DNA of 64,000 nt, from contig NC_086256.1 of NCBI RefSeq assembly GCF_021018805.1, positions 13,458,032 to 13,522,031 of the forward strand, in the 5' to 3' direction. The DNA is from Prinia subflava. Its lineage: Eukaryota; Chordata; Aves; Passeriformes; Cisticolidae. Shown in pieces: positions 1-12,934 of this stretch; the first letter of the stretch is position 1, and the number at the start of each line of letters is the position of its first letter. The notes beneath the pieces were generated by a model. That model ran no database searches, had not been told where the DNA came from, and saw only the letters and a program-made list of their open reading frames with translations. The position numbers and the translations under genes are program-made.

Positions 1-999
1 CTATGCAAATCCTATTATCGACAAAAATCTTATAAAAATTAGACAAGATTAGTCAGAGGAACATTTCAGCTTCCTTGTGGCATTCAAGGATTTTAGTTAC
101 TTGAAAACAGATAGGAAACAGAGAAAACAACATATTGGGAAGAAGAAAGAGTAGTATCTACATAGTTCTTTAGTCTGTTGATATAATCTGGATAAAAAAC
201 AATGGACACAAGTGAAAAGAATTGGGCAAGACTGGACTGGATAGTGAGAAGAATCTCTTATACAAAGAGTACTTTTTATAAAATGTAAGGATACAATAGT
301 CCAAGTCTGAAAATCTCTTTGGAGCTGTCCTTGTGAAGAATTCCTTCAATAGTTCTGAAACTGTTGTATTTCTGTAGTACAACTGTTAGCAGTGTTCTTT
401 GTAGCTTTCTTACCTACCTAAAATGATGCAGAAAGAAAACCTTAAATAAAGAAGCAATTGATGAAATATATCACAAGCTCTTGCTTCAATTTACTCAAGC
501 TATGTTAATATTACTTAGCATATTATTTATACTTAAATCTGGTGTATTATTTACTCTACAAGTGTATTAAAATACAGATTTTCCTCTTACATTACCTGCC
601 ATGAGGGTCAACAGGGCTTCTAGGAACTACTTAAACAACAAAGAGAGCATTCACTAGTAAAACAGCCAATTAACATTCTGAGAATTCCATAGGGAGTTTA
701 AAGTTGATCATTATAAATTTGGACAGGCATGTGCAGTTTTGGCAGATTAATTAAAATATCCAGGTACGTGTTGTTATCATATTGAATTTACATCTTTTTA
801 TACTAAAGCTGCATTAGCTTGATAAAATGATATATTAATCCCAAGAGGTGTTAATTAGGTGTGAATAAATGTCACAATGAACTTTTCAGGGAAGCTCAAT
901 AGGACATTGTCAGTCAGTGTCAATGTAAATCTCTCTTGCTGATAAACACACAAACCCTCCAATCCTGTCTTCAGAAAGCCATAGCATAATTTCAATAAC
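1..999. other. No feature recognised (AT-rich)
   Basis: I see no gene, repeat family or RNA here. The only frame of note is a 70-codon minus-strand frame at 170-382, which has no recognisable domain and is the length expected by chance in AT-rich DNA. Confidence 0.6.
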
Positions 1000-1190
1000 A
1001 GCAGCAAGGACCAATCAGTTTCTTGTGTTGCATTGCCTACTGATGTTTGTAGATTTAGTAAAAAAGGTTATTACAGCATCAGACTATAAATATCATTACA
1101 GCTGATGGCAAAGGCATCTGGTCATTCACCTTAAAGGTCTAATATTTGCCTTGTAATATTATTCATTTTACAGACAATCTGCCCCCAACT
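1000..1190. promoter_or_regulatory. Candidate conserved non-coding block
   Basis: This stretch has mixed, non-repetitive composition. It contains a CCAAT-type motif near 1010, E-box-like CAGCTG and CATCTG motifs around 1099-1120, and TAAT/ATTA cores. It stands out from its surroundings by lacking homopolymer runs and stop-dense low complexity. The enhancer reading is inference from motif texture only; single-sequence inspection cannot show conservation. Confidence 0.2.
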
Positions 1191-1984
1191 TCTCTAGGTA
1201 ATTTTAGTGAAGCTCTTTTTAAAGCATTCTTTTTTAAGCAGTCAGAGAAAACAATTTCTTTCAGGTCCATCACATATCTATAAAGTAGAAATCTACATTC
1301 TGCTTATGTATTGAATTGTATCTGATATAAATTTCCATAGCTCCAGTTGGACATGTAAAAGTATACACGAGCTTTTTGAGCTGCATCAACAAAAGAAACC
1401 CCTGTGAAATGCCAGGAAAAGCAGCTGTAATAATTGGCACCTTGCTTTGTAAATGATCCCCTCACCGGGAATATATAAGAATTTCGGTATCTGGCATTCT
1501 ACAAGACAACGTCCATCAAATATAATACAGCCATTCACACAATATATATATTTGACATTTGGGATGATTTTTTTATTCATGAAAATAAAGGACTGACAAC
1601 ATGAGAGCATAGTATAACATAGACAGGCACTGCACAGACTTCCTCACAACACTCTGTCAGTGAGCAAGTCTTGACCTGCAACCCTTCTGCTATTCCAGTT
1701 CTTGGCCTTTTTTGACTAAAGACTGCCAAGTGTGGTGAACTGAGCCAAACTCTGTGATGTGAATAAATATCCACTGGCCACAGCGATGTACATTCAGCAT
1801 GTAAAATATTGTTTGTGGTGTAGTACTGCTTAGAGCTATGGAAGTCAGTAAAATCTGAATTGACAAGCCAACTCTATTATTGTCTCTTAAATTTTATTTT
1901 AAACTCTGAAAATTTCCATCTAAAAGGAAGTAAGGTAAAGGTACTATTTAATACCACATTTTGGAAATGCTTATTTGTACTCTA
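1191..1984. other. No feature recognised
   Basis: The stretch is AT-rich. Two overlapping minus-strand frames (1386-1610 and 1577-1774, 74 and 65 codons) have no recognisable domain, splice context or homology that I know, and I treat them as chance. Confidence 0.55.
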
Positions 1985-2070
1985 TGGCCAAATCCAGCTG
2001 GTGTTCCCATTATGACCTCCCAGGAGAGGCACATACATTAACTGAAAGCTGATATTATTGGAGGAGACTG
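1985..2070 (+). repeat. Possible ancient amniote retroposon relic
   Basis: A segment reading GGCCAAATCC followed by AGCTGGTGTT resembles the 'aaatcc-cagctggtgt-aa' core seen in old interspersed repeats of turtles, crocodilians and birds. Only the core is visible and it has decayed, so assignment to one family is not possible by eye. Confidence 0.3.
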
Positions 2071-3916
2071 TATGAAGCAAAGTATCTCAACCTACGGATT
2101 TCATTAGACCACAAACATTCTGGACAGACCTGTCATTTCAAAATTTGTTTGCTTGGCTGCTTCCTCTCTGATTGTTCTTGAAGAGGCTCCCTCTCCAGAG
2201 TCACCTAGAAGCAATGCAGAAATGAAGAGGAAGTTTAAAATGACAGGTCTAAGGAGCCACAGTTTTCTATATTAAATGTTCACAGTTTTAAGACTGAATT
2301 TAGAAGCAAGCTCATGTACTTTTGTTCCCCTGAACTCCCTCCATTTCAAAGGTTTAGACCAAGAATGTGCAAACCTCTTCAGGCATCATTAATATGAAGG
2401 AGGGAAACTCAGATCCAAACTATTGTTTTAGTACTTCAAGCTCAAGCAAAATCTTGAAGTATCACTTATTTCACATACCTGAAGTAATAGAATCTGCATT
2501 TTCTTCCATACAGACTTCAAACACCCAAGACACACAGTTATATCCAAAGTGGTATCCAGTTACCCAATCTGGCAATTCACATGAATGTCTGAATCCTAAA
2601 TGGATTGTTAAAAAACAAAATTCTAGAAATTATATCACAAATAATTGTCTCGTGAACTTTCTGGCACATTTTCATCAGCTTCAGACAGCTTTCTTAAAGG
2701 TGATGAAGAAACATTACGAATGTATTCCAAAATTAAATTGAAAGTGTTTCCCAACTGACTTCAAGAGTCCTGTGAAAAAAGCAAGGAAAATAAAAAAGTT
2801 TGAAAATTTAATGTGTTTCCTCTGTCCCCTGCTGCTGAATCAATCATCGTGCATGAAGAAAAATGTGAACCTGGAAAGCTTATATATAAATAAATATATC
2901 TCCCTGAGAAAATGTTTTTTATTACAGCTGAAACACTTATCAGGAATAGAATTGACCTGACAAAACTTTCAGGAGAAACTAGAAAAGCTGTGATATGAAC
3001 AGCCTTTCATAATTCCTAATATGGGAGAGCAGTTCTCCAGTGTCATTTACACTAATTCCATAAAACAGTTGAAATTCTGCAATCTTAGGAAAGGAAGTGT
3101 AAAAATTTTGTTAAAATAAATCATACTACTGTTGTGTCTTCATTTGCAATGTCCCAAATTTTAGCAGAAATAGCAATTAATATCTCTGGTTGTTTTCCTC
3201 ACACTTGAATGGGTGAGAGCTCAGAGTGCCCATCCTAAACTGAATTCTTTGCTCCATTGCTGGGAGCAGGGCCTTGAACAGGCTGTATGGGAAGTAATGA
3301 CAGCTTTTAATACTTACTGGTAGCTCTTGGACTTCCTCCTCTGAGTGAATGTGGGCCAACCAGCTATAAAACAAGTATCATACCATTTTGCTAGAGGAAA
3401 TGACCCTTTTGAGATTCAAACTTCATTCTAGCTCATTTTGTACAATTTATTAGGTGAGAACAGCTTTTGTGTAGTATAGCTTAGCAACTTCAGTGACAGA
3501 TTTAATTTCCAGTTATCTCTGTTACAATAGTAAATAAATCTCTCAACTGACAGTGTTCCTGTGTGCTTCCACATTGTCCTAAAATGAAACATATTCTGCC
3601 ATAACTGTTTATTGGGCATTCAACTTTAAGTGACCAATTTTTAGGCAGTTATCAGTTGGCTATTTTCTTTAGAGAAGATAACATTCCTGACAGTCAAACT
3701 CTTTTTCCTTTCCTGTTGACAAGGAGTAAAATTACATATTTGTGAAACTTTATAAAACATTTCCTCCATCACCTGAAACATGGAATTGATGAAAAAAGAG
3801 AACAATACCCTGTGACTGGACAGCCTATTTAGTCTTTCAATCATCAAGAAGTTTACAACAAATTACAAATGGGTATCCTAAAAAGTAAGCAAGTATTTCT
3901 CATTATTTCATTATCT
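2071..3916. other. No feature recognised
   Basis: The plus-strand frame 2367-2741 (124 codons) is the longest here. Its translation is rich in Ser, Asn, Lys and His, with no signal peptide, membrane segment or motif, and no splice or initiation context supports it. Shorter minus-strand frames at 3177-3847 are equally featureless. Confidence 0.55.
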
Positions 3917-3952
3917 AAAATAAATAAATAAAATAATAAAATAAAATAAAAT
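3917..3952 (+). repeat. (TAAA)n / (TAAAA)n simple repeat
   Basis: Runs of TAAA and TAAAA units follow one another for about 36 bases, with no flanking element that would make it a retroposon tail. Confidence 0.85.
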
Positions 3953-6900
3953 CCCAGGTGTCTTTTACAAATATGCAGTCTCATTTGGGAGTGCCTAATA
4001 TCCAAATACAAAAGGATTGATTACCAACATTACAACTAAGTGAGAAACAGACACTAAGAATTAAATTCAGCTTGTTATTTTCAATTCAGACTGATTTTTA
4101 CTTTTTTTTTTTATGGTTGCCAAAACATTTTTAAGACGATATCTTTCATGGAATCTTTTGTCTTTCTGCAGTCCTACAAAATGTAACTTAGTAGTTTAAA
4201 TCTGTGTCACCAAGTAGGGAAAAATATATGCTTGATATTAAAAGGAAAAAAAGTAACAGAAATAGATTTCATTTTCAGTCCACTGCCAAAACCCATCTGA
4301 CAAATGCTTGGCCTTCTGCCAATCACAGTTGAGGCTGACATGAAGATTTGTCAAACTGGGTTGACATTACTATATGAATTCTATTCTTTATTTTGGGAGG
4401 TTGGCAAGGAGAATTCCTCGTAGAGGTGGTAACATTCTGGAGACTAGCAGTAAGTTTTGGATAATGCCTTGTGGAAATGAGGTAGATGGAAAAGAAAGAC
4501 TATATTGTCAGAGAGTCATCTTTACCAGAGCAAACACATGCAACAGTGAAATACTGAGGCAAGTATAGATATTCCTACACATACATGCACAAACACATCT
4601 AAGTTGTGCTCTCTGACAATGAGTCACAAAGATTAATAATTTAAAGTTAAATATTCCTTCTTCAGCCTTAATTAGATCCTGTTTTGGTATGCTTTACCTT
4701 ATAACTTCAGTAATATGAAGTAACAGACTCTAATAAACTCCATATTTGCTTCAGTCATGCCTGATCTTGAAAAATGGTTCTCTCTCTGCAACATACCATG
4801 ACAGCAGAACAGAAGATTAAACAGGCTGCTTGGGTCTTTGAATCCAGTGCCAGAAGCTGATGTATCATAAAATTTTTCTGAATATTTCAGATGTCTGTAC
4901 TCTTCTTAGAAATTTGGCCACATATTGGTCATGCCTTGCCAAACTTTTAGTGTGCTGTAACTGTTACTTAGAGCTTTCTTTCCTTTTCCTGGTTTCTTCT
5001 CAACTCTCCTCTCCCATAAGCCTTTCCTTTGCATTTCCTAATTCAAGGAGCACAAGGTCTTACTACCCTATACAAACATATCTTTTATTTTTAAATTAAT
5101 TAGAGCATACAGGGTGATCAAATATTCCAAAGTTCAAACTGTGAGAGAATAGAATGTTTGACAGGGCTATTCCTCCTGTTTGTCCAGACAGGACTAGTTA
5201 ACTTTCACTTACACAACCAATCATATGTTCTTTATTCCTTGTTTCCAAATATTAAGAATAAATATGACACTGTTGTTACACTCACAGTCATGGTCCCTTT
5301 GCTTCAAAACAAATAATACGAAAGTCTCTCTTCAGCTAGAGGTTTTTGTTTCTTTTTGTTTGCTTGCTTTTTCTAGCAGAATTTGGAATGCATGTCAAAT
5401 GTTTTATTTGATATCATAAAACTAAGAGGTTTGTGATGCTGTTGTTTACCATATTTTGTTAACTTTAATGCAAATAAAATATAAAAGATTAGAACAGATT
5501 CGAAAGACATAAATTTGAGGCGAAAGATACAGTCTTGATGCTCTAAATTGTTATATATTGACTTCCTCTACATATGACCAGTCCCAGCAAAGGTTACTGG
5601 ACTTGTAAGACTTAGGCAGTTCTACACTCAAAAGTCAGACTGGAGGAGTTCTGTAGATCAGGGAAAGACATGGTTCAAATTCTGAGCTCATAGCAGAAAC
5701 AGCTGAACATTTCTGCATCTGGAAACTGGTTGTAGTTATAAATGATATGACTTTGGGAAACTTTTGTTGTGGTTCTTTAATCTTTTAGTTTTCAACTGAA
5801 ATGTGTTTCATTAAAGTGGGGGATGCCTATTCAAGGGCTGCCTTTATAATTTGTGTTACTAGTTCAGATGGAGATCTGGTTTATGTGTATGATTTCAGCA
5901 ATGAAGGTTTATTGTATTTACTAAACCATATGTTTTTCTACAGCCTGTTTGGAATTTATGATGAGATTGTTTTGGTTTAAGTTGACAACTACAGTATGTT
6001 TCAAGTTATCTGATTTCCACTGAAAACTGTAACCTCTAATGAAATGAAATTTTGAAATTTTCAGGCAATTACAATTTTCAACATAGGTGATAGGGCTCTG
6101 TTACAAAGATTACTTTGGGATTTTTTTGTTGTTTTCTTGGGTTTTTCGTTTGATTATGTTGGGTGTTCATTATTTTATTTTTCTCTACAAATTGATACAA
6201 TTCTTCGAAAGATCTTATTATTGCCTTTTATGGCAAATTAATTCTTTTCTGTAGGATCTAGAGAGTTCTATATCTGAAATCATCCATTCCATTAATAGAA
6301 ATAGCAAAAATATACTCAGACAATTTAGAAACACTTGTCAAGCACCCTTTACTTGCCTGAGTACTCTAAAACTGGGAGCATGTCACATGACTATTTCTGA
6401 AGAGTATCAGCCTAACAAGACCAGCACAGTAGTTCCTAAAGAGTAGGGGATGCCCATAAAATGCAGAACAAGAAAAACCAACCAGATGGGTAGAGCAGCC
6501 TGGCTTCTCACTCACTTAATGGGACATCTGCTGAAGCCCTTGGATGAGTTGTTTGGACCACTAACTCAGCACAGCAGGAGTATTTGAATTCCATAAGACC
6601 TCAGTTTCAAATCCTGGTTGTGTAGTGGCAGCTCCACAGCTTCCTCAGCTGAACCAGAGGATATTCTCTGGATATCCTGTTGGAAGGTCTCTTAGGTGTA
6701 GTCTTTGGACCAACGCATGCAGACACACTCTCTCAGACCTGCATGGGTTATGCAGACTTTGCTTTACAGTGTGGAGTACTCAGAGGTTGCATTTTTTGAG
6801 AGCTTCTTCACTGCTCCCCTCATTGCCTGCACCCTATATTGTGCACTGACACCATTTCTTTCCAAACAATAGACAATATATAACAGTTGAGTTGTAAAAA

Positions 6901-7289
6901 ATAGAAATTATTAACTATGCTTCAAATATTACATATTTCAACGAAATTAACAATAGCACAACAAATGCAAATTTCAAACTACAAACTCCTTTAGCACTTG
7001 CAGAATGAACGGGAAAAGCCAGTATATCAAGCCTAGCCTGTCTCATTTCTTTTTACTTTCCCAAGACCATCATTGTTAGCAACTAAATATAGTATTTACT
7101 AACTAAATTATATTCTCAAATGTATCATTTTAATTGGCACTAAGACACATGAATCTCATTACCAAGGAGGGAACAGAAAATGTGTAAGGTCTACTGATAA
7201 GCACAATCCTTATTTCCCCCTTACTCTGGCAAGCCAGGCTTTCTCTCTCATGTCAGCAGCCTAATCTAACAGCAGCTGCCCTGAAAGGG
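3953..7289. other. No feature recognised
   Basis: This is long AT-rich intergenic or intronic DNA with a T10 run near 4102. The plus-strand frames at 4374-4568, 4860-5099, 5225-5419 and 6625-6849 are 64-79 codons with no domain. The 4860-5099 frame looks hydrophobic only because of TTT/CTT-rich DNA. Around 5680 and 6615 there are GTTCAAAT-type words, but no tRNA or SINE can be built around them. Confidence 0.55.
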
Positions 7290-7882
7290 TTCATCATTAC
7301 AAGTACTCCACAATGCACAATTGTTTCCATCTCTGCAAATACGAGTGGTCAGCATCAGCGCCCTGGCTGTGTCTGGGAGGGAGCTGGAGCCTCAGCAGTG
7401 CTGTGGTGCTCTGCTTTGGATTTGTGGCTACAAAGTGCTGACAGTGCCACCACGTGAGGCCATTTCAGCGCCTTCTCTTTTCCTCCCCCTCCCCAGTGAG
7501 TAGGCTGGGGGCAAGCAGGAGATCGGAGGGAAGTGGCTGGGATAGCTGACCCAAACTGGCCAAAGGGATATCCCAAACCACATGATGTGCTCAGGGAAAA
7601 GGAGGGGAAAGGAGGAATGTCTGTGGCTGCAGCTCTTGTCTTTCCAAGCAACCATTACATATGTTTAGGCCTTACATTCCAGAAAATGGGCAAATGTCTG
7701 CCAGCCTGCTGGTAAATGCATTCTCCTTCTTCCTTTGCTTATATGCACAGCTTTTGCTATTAAGCTGTCATTGTCCTGATCCACAAGTCCTCACACCTTC
7801 CTTCTATTTTGTCCCACTTCCATGGGAGAAGGGAGTGAGTGAGGGTGGGCATTTTGCTTCTAGCCAAGGCTAACCCACAGCA
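7290..7882 (+). mobile_element. ERV-L-type long terminal repeat, 5' edge unclear
   Basis: This segment matches the layout I know for a common avian class III (ERV-L-like) LTR. A U3-like part contains ACCCAAACTGGCCAAAGGGA near 7551-7570 followed by a CACATGATG-type motif. A later part has GCTTTTGCTATTAAGCTGTC near 7750-7769, with ATTAAG as a degenerate poly(A) signal of the ATTAAA type. The 3' end reads GGCTAACCCACAGCA and stops at 7882 with the expected CA. The 5' TG end is not found, and GTTAG, which follows the 3' end, is not repeated before a TG upstream. The copy is therefore probably truncated at its 5' side or its target duplication has decayed. G+C is higher than in the flanks. The overlapping 60-98 codon frames on both strands (7321-7945) are products of this LTR, not genes. 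Confidence 0.75.
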
Positions 7883-9514
7883 GTTAGGAAACCAGGAATG
7901 CTGATCTGTATTAATATGTGTCAGTGGTCCAATGATACAAGGCATTTACCAAATAAATTTCTAGATTAAATTTAGACGCTTCATTAAAAAAAAGAAAACA
8001 AAAACCAAAAAAACTTAATGTAAAACAAATTTTGGCTGAGGAGGTAAGAGATGAATAAAAACTCTGTATAACTTATTAAGAACAAATGAAGACAGGCCAT
8101 CTCAAATATTCAAAAGTCATTCTCTAAAAAAGCAGTAACAGTCTGAATGCATACAGGCTTGCAAACATGGATAAGTTCCAGTGTAAGAGTTTTAAAGAAA
8201 CTTCTAGAAAGGAAGAGATAGGTTTTAGGATATGTATTTTCTAGGTTACCTTCTGTCTTATATTAGCTTGTATGACTTCTATTAAGATTAATCACTTCTA
8301 TTGTAATTCAGAAAATTCTCAATCATTTAAAAAAACTATTTACAAATTCTCAAAACTTATATTGAATTGATCAGTAGAGTAATTCACTAATTAAGGCTGA
8401 TCAGTGTACATACAAATATAGCAGGTAAAAGTCTGAATACTGTGGGAGCTCCCACATCTGAGCAAAAGGCAAAGGGTAAAAGCCACGTCACCTACTGGCC
8501 CTGGGGTATGAGTTACCATCAATCAGTGCACTAGGAGACAACTACCCCTAAAGCTGGAAAAAGTGAAACGAGGTCCGTATTCAAGTTTCAAATGACTGGG
8601 TCTTCAATAAACAGTTTGGGGTTTTTTTCTTACAACACTGTCCTAATGACTCCAGGTCCCTATAACAACATCAGCTCTTACTTTCCACACTGTACATCAT
8701 CACTGCATTATTTCTTGGGTTTCTCAGAGTTACATTTTTGCCACATTACCTTGTAGTGTAAAAAACCAAAGGTTCTTTGGCCTATGACCAGAAACTGACA
8801 TGATACAATTCAGAAGACTTTTAAGAGCCACATAAAATGCTTTGAAAATAATTTTGGAAGATGAAGGCATACCAAATCTGGTTATGATTATTTTCCCACT
8901 GTAATGTTATGTGTCCGTGGCAGGTATGTTTCATAGAAGAGGCATAGATAGAAAATTAATTTTCATTACTTTTTCAATGGAAAACATACTTAACTCCGTA
9001 CCAAGAAACATATTGATAAAGTAGTAAAAGTGTGTTTTAAATAAATTCTGCAGCAAAAATGTACTTAATAGATTCTAACTGAATATTTGTGCAGTTCATT
9101 TAACTGATGGGATATTATGAAATGCACATGGATGTGCTGCACTGAGCCCACTCAATTCTTTACAAACATTTAAGACTTTATTAGCTGATAGAGTAGGAGA
9201 GATTTTTTTTAAATTTTTGTTCCTTCTTTTTTCATATGTTGAACATATGGTAAATCTCTCTGAAGCCCAGCTGACACTAGAAATCAATAGAGCCTACTTG
9301 CACTTATGTCCAAGCATCATTTGTGGATGACTTTAACTGTATTTTATTAATTCAAATGCTATGATAACCTTCTGATCAATAAAGAACGAGTCATGAGATT
9401 CATAAATTCCCTTTGTCACAATCTATTATTGGATAGTTTTACAATATTTCATCCTCTTTCTTTCTTCCAGGGTTGTGTATTTCATCAAATTCTAAGTAAT
9501 CAGTCTAATGCAAA
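7883..9514. other. No feature recognised
   Basis: Past the LTR the DNA returns to AT-rich sequence. There is an A-rich run with scattered C and G at 7985-8012. A small perfect inverted repeat (8-bp arms CATATGTT / AACATATG) lies at 9233-9249. No gene-like frame exceeds 63 codons. Confidence 0.55.
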
Positions 9515-9720
9515 AAGCAATTTTGAACTTCGTTTTTAACTAGCTTTGACCTTTTTTTAAAATGATTCCAGTGAAGTGTGTCATATACAATAAGCTGTAA
9601 TTATGCAATCCCTAAAAGTGTGAATTGGTTTAATGTACTAACAAGTTATCCAATTTAAAAATGGACTTACCTTTCTAAGGATGAAGTTGCATCAGTTTAA
9701 AAGTGAGTATGAACTTAACA
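9515..9720. promoter_or_regulatory. Candidate conserved non-coding block
   Basis: This is non-repetitive sequence with several TAAT/ATTA cores and an octamer-like TTATGCAAT word at about 9602-9610. The texture is typical of vertebrate enhancers but is not proof of one. No transcript or ORF explains it. Confidence 0.2.
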
Positions 9721-11794
9721 GCTTCCCAACTCCAGCATGATTCAATTTTTGCAAGATGCATCCTCCAAGTTTGCCTTCCCTCACTTGAATTTTGGTATCC
9801 TAATACAAGCATCAGCAGAAAATACAGATATCAGATAATTATTTTTTAATTACATAATGTTACTTAAAGATTAGAGATTAAAAAAAGTATAACACTTCTC
9901 ATAAGGGATATAACCACTTAGTTTGCATTTCACTGTACCTTTACAACTTGGCCAGCACTTCTCACCAAACTCCTTTCTGCAGCAATGACCTCTATGAAGT
10001 TAAACATGTCCATTTATTGTAACAAGACCACTCTATTCCAAATAAATATCTAATGTTTTGTCAGGTCTGAAAATTTAGCACCCACTTTGTTATCTGTATT
10101 TTCTCTTTATCTGTCTTTACATCATCTTTGTAGCTATCAATCCCAAGCATACTAAATTGCATCACAGTTACACTGTGAACTTTATTTTGCCTTTATTGAA
10201 ATCTAACTCCTTGCTCAATGATAATACTTATAATTTTCACCTTTGGGGCAAAATCTTTTTCCCCAATACATAATTGTGATAAATGAACAAAAAGCCTGGA
10301 TGCCTCTTGTTTCAATGTATGGTTTTAACACTTTTTTGCCTCCCTCACATGGATATTCAGGATGAAGATGAAGATTGGCATATTATAAGAAGTCTCTCAA
10401 AATATCCTGTGAGAGGGGTTTAACTCTACACTCCCCTCATCCACTTAACGATGCCAGTACCCACTTGGCTCATTGAACAATATTCCAAGCAAGTTTGTTT
10501 GGTTTGGTTTTGATTTTGCTGGGTTAGCTAGAGCTAGCAAGATTATGCAACTGTTTCATATTTCAGTTCTACTTTAAAATTCAAGATCAAAGGCCTAGAA
10601 ACAGTTCAATGATTCTACAGCCTCTTGGAAAGTACTTCATGGTGATTCAAAACAGTGATTAGGTTCCACCTCAGAACAAGATAATATGGCCAGCACCTTG
10701 TAGAATTGTTGATAAGGTGGAATCTTACTTTTAAAAATTCCTTTTCTAAGACAATTTCTGTTAAAACAATGTTAGGTACTGTTAATTAATTACCAAAGTG
10801 AGATTTTATTACATGTTTAATATTTTATAATCTTCACCAGTCCTCTCTGGACATGCATTAAAAAAAAAAAAAAAAGCTCAAAACACTGTCACTTATCCAC
10901 AGAACTCTTAGGGAGTGTTCAGATCACTACTACAACAATAAATTGAATAAATTCAGAACATGAACATGATTAAAATGTCAAATTCAGTGAGTGGACTGAC
11001 AAGTACTATTAAAGGAAGATAGAAAACTTACATATTTTCATGCAATGCATGAATGTAGAAATGGCTGAGGATCCTTGAGAATTTCACTGCACTGGACAGA
11101 GTTTAGTGACTGAAAAATAAAAGATTCATATATGGTGCTTCAATGCTTGAGGTTTCTCTCTACTCCATTTTACTTTAAAGTAATATAGTTTGGTGTTCTA
11201 AGAATTTCCAGGCCTTTTTTACTTGGAAGTTTAATTTTCTACTATTACTGTAATCAACAGAGCCTCGCACTTTACAGCAACACAGACATCTTATACAGAA
11301 CAAAGGATTCTGCTCCAAATTGTTATAGGCTAGGGGGGTAGATGACAACAATGCAGAAAAATCTCTTCCTCTTTGAATTTTGTTTTACCAGCTCTTTAAA
11401 TAAAAATTTATGACCCATAACATCCTCTTGGATATGAGTTTATCTCTAGACCAATATCAATAAATAGGAAATGTGATTTCTCCAGCTATCCTAAGAATGG
11501 GAAAATCCAGAAACCTCATTTTCTGCACAGCTGATAACAAAGGACAACTGCAGAAACCATAAGAGGAAGCCAACACTTCCTATACAGCTCTGATGAAATC
11601 CCCACATTTCCCTTAGACTGACAGATGACAGCTCTCCTATCAAAAGGGCTTTCAGCAAATATTGTAGAAAAATTAGCCTGTGTTTTATCTGAAGTACCAC
11701 ATCTGAAGCTGGCTTGTGATAAATATTTCATTAGGAGTTTTTGGTGGTTTTTAACTGATTATGTTATTCATTTTTAAAAATAGAGCAGTGCATT
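9721..11794. other. No feature recognised apart from an A16 run
   Basis: A run of 16 A lies at 10860-10875 just after ACATGCATT, with no retroposon body visible upstream. Two overlapping minus-strand frames at 11491-11731 (69 and 71 codons) have no recognisable content. Confidence 0.55.
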
Positions 11795-11915
11795 CAGAAA
11801 AGGTACTGCAAGTCAAGTACTTGGGTTCCACTCAGATTGGATTAATAAACCACATCTGACCTGAGGCAAGACATTTAGCCTGGTGTTCTCTCTAGCTGTT
11901 TGTAGACATGAACCT
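11795..11915 (+). repeat. MIR-like SINE relic
   Basis: The order of motifs fits the core of a mammalian-wide interspersed repeat (MIR), a tRNA-derived SINE old enough to be shared by amniotes. There is a GTCAAG-like word, then TTGGGTTCCA at 11821-11830, then CTGACCTGAGGCAAGACATT at 11856-11875 and TTAGCC. In MIR these correspond to the 'ctgggttcta' and 'tgaccttgggcaagtcactt' parts, at about the right spacing. It is heavily diverged. Confidence 0.5.
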
Positions 11916-12908
11916 AAACATAGCCCAGAGTCTCCTCAGTGTTTTCCCCAGTGAGAATGGTGATTTAAAAGCATTATTTATTTATCTGTCTAAATAAATA
12001 CTACCCATGAGCAAAGTCTGGCAGTGGGCAGAGCTGCTGAATTACCCTCATTGCTATGCCTTCTACAGAACACTTGACTTCTGCCTACACTTTTGTCAAA
12101 ATTGGATAGAAAAGGAAAATCTGTTAATCAGCAAACTTCTTGCTGAATTTCAAGATGAAGCTTTTGGCAATGTTTTGTTCATTATTTGGTTTTGGCTCTA
12201 GATTCGGTGACCTTTGGTTACAATTCAGAACCATGAATGGTCAGAACTTTAATGAGAAAAAGAGCTAAACATGAAGATTGTTCCTAAATCCTGAGTCCAA
12301 AACAACTCAGAGGACAAAGGCTAAGAACTTTGTGTAAGTTTTAGAAAGCAGTAAACCTTTAATATAGGGGCCATGTAGTGCTTATAATCCACAGAGAAGG
12401 GTTGCCATAAGGACACAAATACCACTGATTTCCATCTAGATGTAGAATACATTCTGACAGTAGATACAGGGTATTTCAAACAACATTTTGTTTGTAGGTC
12501 AGCTACTTTGGCCTACAGGAATTTGTTCCTATATCACAAGTTTTTATGCATTGCTAGCCTGTTAGGCATGGAGAATATACTACTCTTCAATATTTTAATA
12601 TAAATACACATAAAACCAAAAAAAGGCTTGGAAATAGAAGACATGTAACTGCCAGAGAAAGATATTATAGTAATATGTCAAAAGTGTGAAACTTTTATTT
12701 TAAAAATTTCAAGTTACAGTCAAAGAATGACAATTAGACAATCAATGTGTTTTTCTAAAAACAACCTAAATTCAAATAAACAGGTGTCTTTCTTATCTGA
12801 TATAAAAATATCACTTTGCCACACCTTTTCTTTCACACTTAGCCAAAGAGAAGAAAACTCAAAAATAAATTCTTTAATTATTAGAAATCAAATCAAATAT
12901 TCCATTTG
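11916..12908. other. No feature recognised
   Basis: AT-rich. The frames 12007-12201 and 12727-12978 on the plus strand have no recognisable domain. The latter runs across the hairpin at 12909. Confidence 0.55.
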
Positions 12909-12934
12909 CATTGCACCTGGAATAAGGTGCAATG
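12909..12934. repeat. Perfect inverted repeat, 10-bp arms
   Basis: CATTGCACCT at 12909-12918 pairs with AGGTGCAATG at 12925-12934 across the 6-base loop GGAATA. One mismatch further out, TTT at 12905-12907 pairs with AAA at 12936-12938, so the stem could reach 14 pairs with one mismatch. I see no small-RNA precursor features beyond the stem. Confidence 0.8.

Noticed and set aside
2367..2741. 124-codon plus-strand open frame
   Set aside because: Low-information composition, no domain, no initiation or splice context; expected length by chance over 64 kb of six frames.
5640..5770. GGTTCAAAT-type words as a tRNA or MIR element
   Set aside because: No cloverleaf can be formed and the MIR downstream motif is absent.
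6600..6700. TTTCAAATCCTGG as a tRNA T-arm or SINE
   Set aside because: Lacks matching acceptor or anticodon arms and the SINE core.
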